Assembly (NCBI RefSeq): GCF_009914315.1
Contig: NZ_CP042596.1
Coordinates: 4,609,154 to 4,673,153 of the forward strand
Source: Granulicella sp. WH15
Lineage (GTDB): Bacteria > Acidobacteriota > Terriglobia > Terriglobales > Acidobacteriaceae
Direction of reading: 5' to 3'
Length of the DNA stretch: 64,000 nt
Positions 1-8,626 of this stretch are shown here, piece after piece. Made by a program: the position numbers and the translations under genes. The notes under the pieces were generated by a model that did no database searches, was not told the DNA's origin, and saw nothing but the letters and a program-made list of their open reading frames with translations. How positions within the stretch are numbered: position 1 is the stretch's first letter; each line of letters starts with the position of its first letter.

Positions 1-2713
1 TCGCCTTCGACCACGTGTAGCTCGCGCGCAGTTCCAGCCCGCCGCGTGTGCGCCGGTCGAGCGCCAGAACACCCGCATTGTAGGTGGCGTTCACGTTGGA
101 GGTGATATCGGTGACCGGCCCGAAGAGGGGCGTGATCCGCTCTGTATAGAGGGGAACCTGGAAGGTAAAGCCGGGCTGGGTTCCCGCTTGAGCGCCGGTC
201 GGAGGCCCGCCGCCCTGAAGCTGGAAGGTGCTCGTCTCCGTCGAAGGTGCGATGTTGATATCGGTCGAGCTGGCCAGTTGGCGGTCGAGGTTCATCACGT
301 AGGTGGCGCTCAGCACCAGCCCCGCACCCAGGCTGCGTTCCAGCGAGAGGCTGCCTTGCTGGATCATCGGGATGCGGAAGCGGCGGTCGAAGACGGTGGC
401 GGTGGTCGTGGCTGCCACGGCTGAGGGCGGAGCCGAGAGATACGAACAGGCGTAGCCGAAGCCCTGGTTCGCGACCTGCGGGCAGTCGGTCTCGGTGGAG
501 GGGGTAATGCGGATCTTCGTCGTCGCGCCGGGTTCGGCGGTATTGGCCAGCGCGGAACGGATCGTCGTCCCCGGCAGGCGTCCGTAGAAGATGCCGTAGC
601 CGAGCCGGATGAGGCCGCGTCCCTCGCCGAAGGGAGACCACGCGAGGCCCACTCTAGGGGCGAGGTTGTTGCGATCCTCGGGGAAGATGCTGGTCGCGCC
701 GCGAGTGGAGAAGATGACGTCCAGCGTGGGGTTCGGAAGCTGCGGCAGGGGCAGCAGCTCGTACTCGTAGCGCAGGCCGATGTTGAAGTGGAGGCGCGGC
801 CCGACCCGCCACTGGTCCTCAACAAAGGCCGCCCACTCCTGCGTGTCGAAGGCCACAGCCTGCGGGCCGAAGCTCTGGGTGAAGGACCGGAAGCAGAAGA
901 GGTGGTCGGCGGCGTTGATGCTGGGGCACGCGCCGTTGGGGTAGGCGTGCACGTTGAAGGTGTAGTCGGTGATCCAGTCGACCAGCCCGCCCGCGTGGCC
1001 GTTGACCAGCGAGGAGTCGTAGCTGAAGGTTCCGGCGGCATTGGCCAGCGTCGATACAAGATCATGCACCAGCGAAAGATCGCCGCCGAGCTGGATCAGG
1101 TGCCGCCCGCGTCCGTAGCTCAGGGTGTCGGAGATCTGGTAGCGGCTCTCGTCGGGGTAGGCCATGCGCGAGACCGAGGCCGGAGTGCCGAAGAGGAAGC
1201 CCTGCGGCCCGATGTTGACCCCGGGCGCGAAGCCGCCGGGGCCGACGGTCGGCTCCTGCGGCAGGTTGGGCTGGGGCGTCTCGAACTGGAGATCGTGGCT
1301 GATCTGGCCCCGCAGCGCGTTGCTCAGGTGAGCGCCGAAGATGGTGTTCAGGTGCGGCAGAATCTGGTCGAGCGAGCCGGTGGAGTTGCCCAGGCTGGCC
1401 CGTCCGCGCGCGACCACGGGAGAGCTTTCAAGTCCGGCGGGCGAGGTCCAGCGGACGCGGTTGTAGGCGATCCCCAGGGTGTTGCGGCGGGTGAAGCGCC
1501 AGTCGATTCGACCGAAGTTGATGGTCTCGTCGGCGCGGCGGGGCACCGTGCCGGTCAGCGAGCTGAGGTAGTCGAGCGCGGCGTTGGTCGCGGCGGTCGA
1601 GACGCCACGGTTAGCCAGTAAAGCCCTCTGCGTGGGGGTAAGGGCGAAGAACGTCGCGTAGACCGGGGAGGAGATGGCCGGGAAGTCGCGGCGCTGCTGG
1701 TCGTAGGCGTAGAAGTAGAAGAGACCGTGGCGCGGCAGCACCGGCCCGCCCAGGGTGCCGCCGAAGTTCTGGCGCAGGTCCTGCGGTTTGACCAGCCCGG
1801 AGGAGATGACGCCGTCGGTATAGGTGGTGGCGATGGAGAGCGGGCTGGTGGCGGCGAGGGCACTCGAGCGAATCAGCAGGAATCCCGAGCCATGCAGCGT
1901 GCTGGTGCCGGACTTCGAGACCGTCGTGATGACGCCTCCGCCCGCGTGGCCGGTGAGCGCCGAGTAGCCCTGGCCGGAGACGCGGAACTCGCGCACCGCC
2001 TGCTGGGAGAAGCTGGTGGGCGCGCCCGAGGCACGACCGCGACCGAGGCCGTGCATCCCGAAGGAGCCGCTGCCCGCGCGGTCGCTGCCCGTGCCCAGCG
2101 GGACCGAACTGAAGCTCTGGTTGGCGTCCAACCCGTCGATCAGCAGGCTGTTCTGGGTGGAGGCGAGGCCGTGGAAGCTGAGCAGGCCGTCGCCGTCCTG
2201 GTCAGGCTCGACGCCGGGGGTGAGTTCGGCGAAGCTCTGCCAGCGGCGGTTGTTGATGGGCAGCAGGGACAGATCCTCGGGACGCAGGCTGGCCACGAGC
2301 GCCTCCGGCTCCGGCTCCGCCGTGACGGTGACGCTCGAGGCGACCGCCAGGCCCATTCGCACCTCGGCGGTCTCGCCCAGGGCCAGCGTCAGCTCGGTCT
2401 GGCGGCCGGTGCTGAAGCCCGGCGCGGCGGCGGTGACGCTGTAGCTGCCGGGGGGCAGGTGCGGGACGAGGAAGCTGCCGTCGCTGCCGGTGTAGGCGGT
2501 CCGCTCGGCCTGGGTATCGGTGTTGTGGACGACGACTCTGGCTCCGGCGACGGCTCCTCGGAATGGGTCGGCGACGACTCCGCGGAGGGCGCTATCGACC
2601 GGGCCTTGCGCCCTTGCGATGAGGCAGCAATAAAAGAGGCACAGCGCGGCGAGCACGCGCAGGCAACGAGACGAATTGGCCGCGAACAGCTCTGGGCGGC
2701 GGAGATGGTGCAT
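1..2713 (-). CDS. Oar-like TonB-dependent receptor, 5' part
   Basis: The reading frame is open from an ATG at 2713 to the left edge, about 904 codons, with no stop, so the C-terminal barrel strands and stop lie outside the window. Residues 1-36 look like a signal peptide ending near ARAQG. Residues 40-130 match a carboxypeptidase-regulatory-like beta-sandwich (LRGVVADPFRGAVAGA, then GSYSVTAAAPGF). A plug-like segment follows (INNRRWQSFAELTPGV, LLIDGLDANQ, AGGGVITTVSKSGT), then long barrel sequence; the last visible residues include LELRASYTWSKA, typical of Oar-type barrels. Receptors of this family sit in the outer membrane and are thought to import large or scarce substrates using TonB energy; the substrate cannot be told. 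Another Oar-like receptor lies at 37783-41142. Confidence 0.85.
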   Translation of the reverse strand, partial: MHHLRRPELFAANSSRCLRVLAALCLFYCCLIARAQGPVDSALRGVVADPFRGAVAGARVVVHNTDTQAERTAYTGSDGSFLVPHLPPGSYSVTAAAPGFSTGRQTELTLALGETAEVRMGLAVASSVTVTAEPEPEALVASLRPEDLSLLPINNRRWQSFAELTPGVEPDQDGDGLLSFHGLASTQNSLLIDGLDANQSFSSVPLGTGSDRAGSGSFGMHGLGRGRASGAPTSFSQQAVREFRVSGQGYSALTGHAGGGVITTVSKSGTSTLHGSGFLLIRSSALAATSPLSIATTYTDGVISSGLVKPQDLRQNFGGTLGGPVLPRHGLFYFYAYDQQRRDFPAISSPVYATFFALTPTQRALLANRGVSTAATNAALDYLSSLTGTVPRRADETINFGRIDWRFTRRNTLGIAYNRVRWTSPAGLESSPVVARGRASLGNSTGSLDQILPHLNTIFGAHLSNALRGQISHDLQFETPQPNLPQEPTVGPGGFAPGVNIGPQGFLFGTPASVSRMAYPDESRYQISDTLSYGRGRHLIQLGGDLSLVHDLVSTLANAAGTFSYDSSLVNGHAGGLVDWITDYTFNVHAYPNGACPSINAADHLFCFRSFTQSFGPQAVAFDTQEWAAFVEDQWRVGPRLHFNIGLRYEYELLPLPQLPNPTLDVIFSTRGATSIFPEDRNNLAPRVGLAWSPFGEGRGLIRLGYGIFYGRLPGTTIRSALANTAEPGATTKIRITPSTETDCPQVANQGFGYACSYLSAPPSAVAATTTATVFDRRFRIPMIQQGSLSLERSLGAGLVLSATYVMNLDRQLASSTDINIAPSTETSTFQLQGGGPPTGAQAGTQPGFTFQVPLYTERITPLFGPVTDITSNVNATYNAGVLALDRRTRGGLELRASYTWSKA

Positions 2714-2818
2714 GTTGCTCCTTGCGCTCGATCACAACTCTGCGGAGGCGCGGAACGGTTGGGCTATGCCCGCAGACTACTGGAGTTGTATGAAAATGGG
2801 AATCCTTTCTGAAAAGAA

Positions 2819-3056
2819 GTGCCTTTTACGCGCAGCGTCGAGAACAGTGCGAAGCACCGCCCGCCCGGCGTTAGGGCGCTTTTGCTGTTGTTTGTCCTGC
2901 CGGACGGGCCCGCTGCCCGCCTTTTTACTGCTGCGCGTGGTCCTCCCGTTGGTCGGGATCTAACAATGCTCGCTGCCGACCAGCGGGAGGCCCCATATCG
3001 TTGATCCCTCCCATGCAGCTCCCAAGACCGCACGAAGTGCCCTCCCGTTGGTCGGA
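2819..3056. repeat. Composite intergenic repeat (modules A, C, B, D)
   Basis: The 386 bases between the receptor start and obgE hold almost only repeat modules. 2819-2893 is module A, with GCGTCGAGAAC and CCGCCCGGCGTTAGGGCGC. 2895-2941 is module C in reverse. 2941-2993 is hairpin module B (CTCCCGTTGGTCGG paired with CCGACCAGCGGGAG). 2995-3035 is module D in reverse, and 3041-3055 is a half copy of B. Each module recurs elsewhere in the window. No gene is seen here; the obgE promoter must lie within or just after these repeats. Confidence 0.8.
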
Positions 3057-3099
3057 AAGAAAAATTCTCGCCAAAGTACCAGATACACTAAAAGCTGCA

Positions 3100-4197
3100 A
3101 TGTTTATTGATGAAGCAAAAATTCGAGTGAAGGCCGGTGACGGCGGCAACGGCTGCATGGCCTTCCGGCGAGAAAAGTTCGTGCCGCGCGGAGGCCCCTC
3201 CGGCGGCGATGGTGGCCACGGCGGCGACATCATCATGGAAGCCTCGCTCAGCCACAACACGCTGGTCCACTTCCGCTTCAACCCCGAGCACAAGTCGCAG
3301 CGCGGAGGCCACGGCCTCGGCTCCAACTGCACCGGCTACGCGGGCGAGCACACAATACTCAAAGTCCCCATCGGCACCGTCCTCTTCGACGAAGAAACCG
3401 GCGAGCAGCTCCACGACTTCACCCGCCCCGGCGAGACCTTCGTGGTCGCGCGCGGCGGACGCGGCGGACGCGGCAACCAGCACTTCGCCACCAGCACCCA
3501 CCAGGCTCCGCGCGAGCACGAGCTGGGCCGACCCGGCGAAGAGAAAAGCCTGCGCCTGGAGCTGCGGCTGCTGGCCGATGCTGGCCTCGTCGGCTACCCC
3601 AACGTGGGCAAGTCGACCCTGATCTCGCGCCTCTCCGCCGCCCGTCCCAAGATCGCCAACTACGCGTTTACGACGCTCGAGCCGAACCTCGGAGTGGTCT
3701 CGGTGGGCGACTGGCCGCACGAGCAGTCGTTCACCATCGCCGACCTGCCGGGGCTCATCGAAGGCGCGCACCTGGGCGCGGGGCTGGGCATCCAGTTCCT
3801 CAAGCACATCGAGCGCACCAGCGTCATCGTTCACCTGGTCGATATCTCCGACGGCTCGGGACGACCGGACCCGGTGGAGGACTTCAAGGTCATCACGGCT
3901 GAGCTGAAGAGCTTCGACCCGGACCTGATCCTGAAGCCGACGATCCTGGTCGCGGCCAAGGCCGACGTGGCCAATCCCGACAAGCTGAAGAAGCTGCGGG
4001 CGATGGCCAAGCGGCGCAAGCTGCCCTTCTACGAGATCTCCGCCGTGACCGGCGAGGGCATCGAGCCGCTGAAGTTCGGCATCGCCGAGGCAGTCGCCGC
4101 GCACCGGACGGTGGACCTGACCCCAGCCCCTGTTGCCGCCAAGAAACGCAAACCCAACTACCCTCCGCCGGCTCCTTCGGCCCGTGGCCGGGCATGA
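3100..4197 (+). CDS. obgE: GTPase Obg/CgtA
   Basis: Essential GTPase that binds the 50S ribosomal subunit and links ribosome maturation to growth and stress. The start at 3100 gives the family N-terminus [18 protein letters not shown]; upstream in-frame codons are repeat sequence. Residues 1-157 form the glycine-rich Obg fold. The G domain follows with G1 GYPNVGKS, a switch I region around [11 protein letters not shown]3 [10 protein letters not shown] and an NKxD equivalent AAKAD. Length 365 aa is normal. The C-terminus ends in a short basic, proline-rich tail without a clear OCT domain. It heads a plus-strand run of housekeeping genes. No good Shine-Dalgarno sequence is visible upstream. Confidence 0.96.
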   Translation: MFIDEAKIRVKAGDGGNGCMAFRREKFVPRGGPSGGDGGHGGDIIMEASLSHNTLVHFRFNPEHKSQRGGHGLGSNCTGYAGEHTILKVPIGTVLFDEETGEQLHDFTRPGETFVVARGGRGGRGNQHFATSTHQAPREHELGRPGEEKSLRLELRLLADAGLVGYPNVGKSTLISRLSAARPKIANYAFTTLEPNLGVVSVGDWPHEQSFTIADLPGLIEGAHLGAGLGIQFLKHIERTSVIVHLVDISDGSGRPDPVEDFKVITAELKSFDPDLILKPTILVAAKADVANPDKLKKLRAMAKRRKLPFYEISAVTGEGIEPLKFGIAEAVAAHRTVDLTPAPVAAKKRKPNYPPPAPSARGRA

Positions 4198-4316
4198 CCC
4201 GGGCCGCCGCCTTCTCAAACCCGCAGCCGATCAATACTCTTGATCTAAACGGATCGCTTTTACGCTTGCACCCGATCTTCCGTTCGTCAGCACGCCAGCT
4301 CTAAGGACACTCACAC

Positions 4317-4937
4317 ATGAAATTGCGGTCCCTCGTCGTAGCCGTCGTTCTCGCCCTTGCCGTCGTTCTCGTTCCCGCCTCCGCCCACGCGCAGGGTGCT
4401 ATTTACCTGAACCCGATCGCCGCGCGCGTCAGCAACTCGACTGTGGACAACAGCCAGTTCTCGTTCCTGGGGCAGAATACGACCTCGCGCATCTTCTACG
4501 GCGTCGTCTTCGGCGGCTACTACGACATTCCCATGTCCAGCCGGACGGTCGAGGTCGGCGTCGACCTGCGCGACGCCGTGCTGCACGGCAACAACGCGCT
4601 GCTGAACAGCTTCCAGCTCGGCCCGCGCATCGCCTTCTGGCCCACGACGCACCGGCTGCACCCGTACGTGGAGCCATTCGTCGGCGTCGGCACCACACGC
4701 GCGCCGCACACCCAGGCCACGGTCGGCAAGCTGGGCTACGGCGTGCTGGGCGGAGCCGACTACGAGCTGGGCCATCACGTCAACTTCCGCGTCTTCGAGG
4801 TGGGCTACAGCTCGCTGGTGACGGCCAGCAACAGCACCCTGGGTAACACCGGCACGGGATTCCCCGCGGCCAAGCTGATCACCTTCTCTTCGGGCCTCAC
4901 CTTCCGCCTGCCGCAGTGGGGCAGGAACCGCCACTAA
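4317..4937 (+). CDS. Outer-membrane beta-barrel protein, unknown role
   Basis: 206 aa with a clear signal peptide (residues 1-23, ending SAHAQG). The rest is alternating beta-strand sequence with aromatic girdle patterns (FYGVVFGGYYDIP, HPYVEPFVGVGTT, YGVLGGADYEL), ending in FRLPQWGRNRH. This fits a small eight-strand barrel of the OmpW/OMP_b-brl type anchored in the outer membrane. No catalytic motif is visible. It sits between obgE (119 bp upstream) and nadD (7 bp downstream), so it may be cotranscribed with nadD. The exact family cannot be named from sequence reading alone. Confidence 0.75.
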   Translation: MKLRSLVVAVVLALAVVLVPASAHAQGAIYLNPIAARVSNSTVDNSQFSFLGQNTTSRIFYGVVFGGYYDIPMSSRTVEVGVDLRDAVLHGNNALLNSFQLGPRIAFWPTTHRLHPYVEPFVGVGTTRAPHTQATVGKLGYGVLGGADYELGHHVNFRVFEVGYSSLVTASNSTLGNTGTGFPAAKLITFSSGLTFRLPQWGRNRH

Positions 4938-4944
4938 TCCGGCC

Positions 4945-5544
4945 ATGCGCGTCGCTCTCTTCGGGGGCACCTTCGACCCCATCCACCGCGGGCACTTAGC
5001 CATTGCAGCCGCAGCGGCGGATCGTTTCCGGCTGGACACGGTGCTCTTTGCCCCCACCGGACGCCAGCCGCTGAAGGTGGATCCCAGCGTTGCAGGCTTC
5101 GGCGACCGCCTCGAGATGGCGGCGCTGGCCTGCCGGGGGGATGCCCGATTCGCGGCCTCGGAGATCGACGCGCCGCACCCGGACGGCGCTCCCAACTTCA
5201 CCGTCGATACCCTGGCTGAGATGGCCCGCCAGCAGTCCGGAGCCACGATCTTCAACCTGGTCGGCGCGGATAGCTTTCACGATCTAGCCCGATGGAGAGA
5301 GCCGGAACGGCTACTGAAGCTGGCCGAGTGGATCGTGGTCAGCCGCCCCGGCCACACGCTCGCCGATCCCGAGGGATTCCCCCTGACGGACGCACAACGC
5401 GCCCGCATCCACCTGCTCGACGAGGTTCAGGAGCATGTGAGCGCCACGGCGCTTCGGCAGAGGCTGCGCGAGGGCGATGCCTGCCGGGAGCTGCTGCCCG
5501 CACCGGTGGCTGAGTTTATCCAAAGCCGAGGGCTGTACCGCTAG
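4945..5544 (+). CDS. nadD: Nicotinate-nucleotide adenylyltransferase
   Basis: Transfers AMP from ATP to nicotinate mononucleotide to make deamido-NAD, the penultimate step of NAD synthesis in the cytoplasm. The N-terminus has the nucleotidyltransferase signature GGTFDPIHRGH (residues 7-17). The C-terminal SATALRQRLREG is the ISSTxIR-like motif. VSRPG and LVGADSFHDL are also typical of the family. Length 199 aa is normal. It starts 7 bp after the upstream barrel gene. It is followed by a repeat and then rsfS; nadD-rsfS-rlmH is a widely conserved order. Confidence 0.95.
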   Translation: MRVALFGGTFDPIHRGHLAIAAAAADRFRLDTVLFAPTGRQPLKVDPSVAGFGDRLEMAALACRGDARFAASEIDAPHPDGAPNFTVDTLAEMARQQSGATIFNLVGADSFHDLARWREPERLLKLAEWIVVSRPGHTLADPEGFPLTDAQRARIHLLDEVQEHVSATALRQRLREGDACRELLPAPVAEFIQSRGLYR

Positions 5545-5550
5545 CATCTT

Positions 5551-5627
5551 TTGCCTTTCACGCGAAGCGTCGAGAACCGCACGAAGTGCCGCCCGCCCGG
5601 CGTTAGGGCGCTTTTGCTGTTGCTTCT
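5551..5627 (+). repeat. Intergenic repeat module A (forward)
   Basis: Begins 7 bp after the nadD stop. It reads CGCGAAGCGTCGAGAACCGC, then ACGAAGTGCCGCCCGCCCGG, then CGTTAGGGCGCTTTTGCTG. Near-identical copies occur at 2819 and 31134 (same orientation) and at 7284, 10185 and 56343 (reverse). It contains short inverted repeats around the GCCCGCCCGGCG core. It lies inside what would otherwise be a nadD-rsfS operon. Confidence 0.85.
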
Positions 5628-5673
5628 GGTGTGTGGTTCGGCGACGCTATACGATAGAGAACTAAGGAGCATC

Positions 5674-6258
5674 ATGCCCTCAACCGAAAGCTACCAGCTT
5701 CTGCTCGCCGCCGCTGCCGCCTGCGAAGACAAGAAGGCCGAAGACATCCGCATCCTCGCGCTCGACCCCTCCGAGAGCGCGTTGACGGACTACTTCCTCA
5801 TCTGCAACGGCACCAACGACCGCCAGAACGTGGCCATCACCGACGAGATCGAGATCCGGCTCAAGCGCGACTTCGGCGTCTATCCGACCTCGGTCGAAGG
5901 CCGCCGCCAGGGCGAGTGGATCCTGATGGACTATGTGGACTTCATCGTCCATGTCTTCTCCGCGGAGAAGCGCGCGCACTATGGTCTGGAGCGCCTGCGC
6001 AAGTCGGCCACGACCATCAGCGTCGCCGAGCTAAGCTCGGAGCTGAAGGCCCTGATCGACTCGACCCGGACCAAGACGGCCAAGCCCGTGGCGGCTAAGA
6101 AAACAGCCGCGAAGAAGGCCGTCGCCAAAAAGGCTGCCGTGAAGACTGTGGCTAAGAAAGCGGCCAAGAAAGCTCCGGCTAAAAAGGTCGTGGCGAAGAA
6201 GACCGTGGCGAAAAAAACTGCGAAGAAGGCCGCTAAAAAGACCTCCGCAAAGAAGTAA
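5674..6258 (+). CDS. rsfS: Ribosomal silencing factor RsfS with a Lys/Ala-rich tail
   Basis: RsfS (DUF143, Iojap family) binds uL14 on the 50S subunit and blocks subunit joining when nutrients are short. The start at 5674 is set by AAGGAG at 5664-5669; upstream in-frame codons are repeat A. Residues 1-125 are the family domain (ALTDYFLICNGTNDRQNVAI, EWILMDYVDFIVHVF). Residues 131-194 are an added tail made almost only of K, A, V and T in AAKK/VAKK units, with 25 lysines in 64 residues, resembling histone-H1-like C-termini. Such a tail is likely disordered and may bind rRNA or DNA; this is inference. The stop lies 6 bp before rlmH. Confidence 0.94.
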   Translation: MPSTESYQLLLAAAAACEDKKAEDIRILALDPSESALTDYFLICNGTNDRQNVAITDEIEIRLKRDFGVYPTSVEGRRQGEWILMDYVDFIVHVFSAEKRAHYGLERLRKSATTISVAELSSELKALIDSTRTKTAKPVAAKKTAAKKAVAKKAAVKTVAKKAAKKAPAKKVVAKKTVAKKTAKKAAKKTSAKK

Positions 6259-6264
6259 ACCGCT

Positions 6265-6717
6265 GTGAAGATCATCCTGATGAGCATCCGCGAGGGCCGG
6301 CCCGCCAAGAACCGGGAGATGGCCGCCCTCGTCGATCTCTACCTGGGCCGCGCGGCTAAGTACTCGGCCACCGAGGCCCAGGTGACCTCCTCCGAGGCTG
6401 AGTTCTGGGCGTGGATCGAGCGCCAGTCCGCACGCACGCCAGCCGTTACGATTCTTCTGGATTCGCGGGGCAAGCAGCTCAGCTCCGAGCAGCTTGCCGA
6501 GCGTTTTGGCCAGTTGCAGCGTGACTCCGCGCAGATGGTCGTGCTGGCCATCGGCCCGGCGGATGGCTGGTCCGACGCCAGCCACCGGCGCGCCTCGCAA
6601 CTGCTCTCGCTCGGCCCGATGACGCTGCCGCACGAGCTGGCCCGCGTGGTGCTTGCCGAGCAGATCTACCGGGCGCTGACGATCCTCGCCGGGCATCCGT
6701 ACCACTCCGGGCATTAG
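6265..6717 (+). CDS. rlmH: 23S rRNA pseudouridine-1915 N3-methyltransferase
   Basis: SPOUT-family enzyme that methylates pseudouridine 1915 in helix 69 of 23S rRNA using S-adenosylmethionine. The GTG start at 6265 gives MKIILMSIREGR, which fits the family N-terminus; an ATG five codons later would cut this strand. ILLDSRGKQLSSEQLAE is the conserved substrate-recognition region. The trefoil-knot segment is VLAIGPADGW and LSLGPMTLPHELARVVLAEQIYRA. Length 150 aa is normal. It is 6 bp after rsfS and follows the common nadD-rsfS-rlmH order. Confidence 0.95.
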   Translation: MKIILMSIREGRPAKNREMAALVDLYLGRAAKYSATEAQVTSSEAEFWAWIERQSARTPAVTILLDSRGKQLSSEQLAERFGQLQRDSAQMVVLAIGPADGWSDASHRRASQLLSLGPMTLPHELARVVLAEQIYRALTILAGHPYHSGH

Positions 6718-6736
6718 TCGTGTTCTCCTAGTGCCT

Positions 6737-7282
6737 ATGAGCACTCCGGAAACCGCGCGACGCGGCCTCATCCTTATCAATACCGGCCCCGGCAAGGGCA
6801 AGACCACCGCCGCTCTGGGCACCGCGATGCGCGCCCACGGCAACGGAATGCGCGTGCTCTTTCTCCAGTTCCTCAAGGGCTCCTGGCACTACGGCGAGCT
6901 GGACGCTGCCCAGCAGCTTGGGCCGGACTTCGTCATCAAGCAGCTCGGCAAGGGCTTCGTGAAGGTGGGCGGAGCCGAGACCGACCCTGCCGACCTGAAG
7001 CTGGTCGAGGATGCCTGGGCCGAGTCCGCCGAGGCTATCTTATCCGGGGATTGGGATCTCGTGGTGCTGGACGAGATCAACTACGCCATCGGCTACAAGA
7101 TGCTCGACCCCGAGCGCGTGGCCGAGGTGCTGCGGCAGAAACCGGAGATGGTCCACGTCATCCTGACCGGGCGCAACGCCCACCCGCTGCTGGTGGAGCT
7201 GGCCGATACCGTGACCGAGATGCGCGAGGTAAAGCACGCATATCAAAAGGGGATTCTGGCGCAGCGGGGTATCGAGTTTTAG
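6737..7282 (+). CDS. cobO: Cob(I)yrinic acid a,c-diamide adenosyltransferase
   Basis: Adds the 5'-deoxyadenosyl group to the cobalt of corrinoids, giving coenzyme B12 forms; active in de novo synthesis or salvage (CobO/BtuR family). The P-loop GPGKGKTT lies near the N-terminus, with LFLQFLKG, LVVLDEINYAIGYKML and the C-terminal TEMREVKHAYQKGI typical of the family. Length about 181 aa is normal. The ATG at 6737 is chosen; a GTG two codons upstream is also possible. It lies 19 bp after rlmH with no other cobalamin gene in the window, so it probably serves salvage. No cobalamin riboswitch is visible. Confidence 0.92.
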   Translation: MSTPETARRGLILINTGPGKGKTTAALGTAMRAHGNGMRVLFLQFLKGSWHYGELDAAQQLGPDFVIKQLGKGFVKVGGAETDPADLKLVEDAWAESAEAILSGDWDLVVLDEINYAIGYKMLDPERVAEVLRQKPEMVHVILTGRNAHPLLVELADTVTEMREVKHAYQKGILAQRGIEF

Positions 7283-7283
7283 G

Positions 7284-7363
7284 CAAAAGCAACGGCAACA
7301 GCTCCCTCGCGCCGGGCGGGCGGCACTTCGTGCGGTTCTCGACGCTTCGCGTGGGACAAGGCT
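7284..7363 (-). repeat. Intergenic repeat module A (reverse)
   Basis: Starts 2 bp after the cobO stop. It reads CGCGCCGGGCGGGCGGCACT, then TCGTGCGGTTCTCGACGCTT, the reverse complement of the copy at 5551. It fills most of the cobO-accD gap. A possible -10 element TACAAT at about 7382 follows it, before the accD start. Confidence 0.83.
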
Positions 7364-7419
7364 ATTCGGCTCGAGAACGACTACAATAAGAAGGTTTGGG
7401 AAGGGTAGCGGAGAAGCTC

Positions 7420-8277
7420 ATGAGCTGGTTCAAACGCGAAAACCACGCGATCATCAACGACGCCGAGAAGACCGTTCGCACCGAAGGCCTCTGGATCAAG
7501 TGCGGCAACTGCGGCCAGGCCATCTTCAAGGCCGACCTCGAAGCCAACCTGCAGGTCTGTCCCAAGTGCGGCTTCTACTTCCGCTTCGACGCCCGCCACC
7601 GCATCGAGAACCTGCTCGAGCCCGGATACCAACTCGTCGACCTTGAGCTGCGGTCCACCGACCCGCTCCAGTTCACCGACCTGAAGCCCTATAAGAAGCG
7701 GCTCGCAGAAGCGCAGAAGAAGACCGGCCTCAACGACGCCATCATCAACGCCATCGGCCACATGGGGCCGCACGCGGTAGTGCTCTCGGTCATGGAGTAC
7801 AGCTTCATCGGCGGCAGCATGGGCGCGGTGGTCGGCGAGACTATTGCCCGAGCCATCGACCGGTCACTGGAGACCCGACACCCGCTCATCATCGTCTCGG
7901 CCTCGGGCGGCGCGCGCATGATGGAGGGCATCGCCAGCCTGATGCAGCTCGCAAAAATCTCCGCTGGACTGGCGCGCCTGGACGACGCGGGTATTCCCTA
8001 CATCTCGCTGATGACCGACCCCACCACCGGCGGCGTCACGGCCAGCTTCGCCATGCTGGGCGATCTGAACATCGCCGAACCGGGAGCACTGATCGGCTTC
8101 GCCGGGCCGCGTGTGATTGAGCAGACCATCCGGCAGAAGCTCCCGGAGGGCTTTCAGCGGTCGGAGTTTCTGCTGGAGCACGGATTCCTCGACGCGGTGG
8201 TCGAGCGCAAGGATCTGAAGTCGTACCTGGTGCGTGCGCTGGGCTGGATGACCAACGCCCAGGAGGGCGCTGCTTAG
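7420..8277 (+). CDS. accD: Acetyl-CoA carboxylase carboxyltransferase subunit beta
   Basis: Carboxyltransferase beta subunit that, with AccA, moves CO2 from carboxybiotin to acetyl-CoA, the first committed step of fatty acid synthesis. The start at 7420 gives MSWFKRENHAII. A four-cysteine zinc ribbon is seen at about residues 27-50 (WIKCGNCGQ, VCPKCGFYF). The crotonase-like core has IGGSMGAVVGE, SASGGARMMEGI and DPTTGGVTASFA. Length 285 aa is typical. It often neighbours folC; here folC lies far away at 53844. It is the last gene of this plus-strand run and converges on the gene at 8288. Confidence 0.96.
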   Translation: MSWFKRENHAIINDAEKTVRTEGLWIKCGNCGQAIFKADLEANLQVCPKCGFYFRFDARHRIENLLEPGYQLVDLELRSTDPLQFTDLKPYKKRLAEAQKKTGLNDAIINAIGHMGPHAVVLSVMEYSFIGGSMGAVVGETIARAIDRSLETRHPLIIVSASGGARMMEGIASLMQLAKISAGLARLDDAGIPYISLMTDPTTGGVTASFAMLGDLNIAEPGALIGFAGPRVIEQTIRQKLPEGFQRSEFLLEHGFLDAVVERKDLKSYLVRALGWMTNAQEGAA

Positions 8278-8287
8278 GCAGAGATTC

Positions 8288-8605
8288 CTAGCCGCGCTTA
8301 GCCTTGCCGCGCATCCACAGCATCCCCAGGTAGCTGAGCGAGAATATCCCGACCGCAGCGCCTACCGGCACTCCCAGACGGCGGTAGCTGTCCGCGTAGT
8401 CCAGCGCGGCGGCTCCGGTGTGGTGGCCACCCGTGTTGTAGAAGAGGATGAAGAAGATTCCGCAGAAGGTCGCCGCGAAGAAGGCGGCCATTCCCGCCGC
8501 CAACCCCATCAACAGGCTGGCGAACCAGCCCAGGCCGTTGAGCGGAACGCCAAAGAGATAGCCGGCGGCAAAGGTTCTGGGCGTGTTTTCGTGAGCAAGT
8601 GCCAT
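8288..8605 (-). CDS. Small membrane protein, unknown role
   Basis: 105 aa with two or three hydrophobic segments (about residues 24-60, WFASLLMGLAAGMAAFFAA and FCGIFFILFY, and 78-97, VGAAVGIFSLSYLGMLW) and a basic C-terminus RGKAKRG, so the C-terminus probably faces the cytoplasm. No family is recognised. It is divergent from the gene at 8627 with only 21 bp between the start codons, so their promoters must overlap each other's 5' coding ends. It converges with accD, 10 bp apart. Confidence 0.65.
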   Translation of the reverse strand: MALAHENTPRTFAAGYLFGVPLNGLGWFASLLMGLAAGMAAFFAATFCGIFFILFYNTGGHHTGAAALDYADSYRRLGVPVGAAVGIFSLSYLGMLWMRGKAKRG

Positions 8606-8626
8606 TGCAGTTTAGAATAAACCCTT

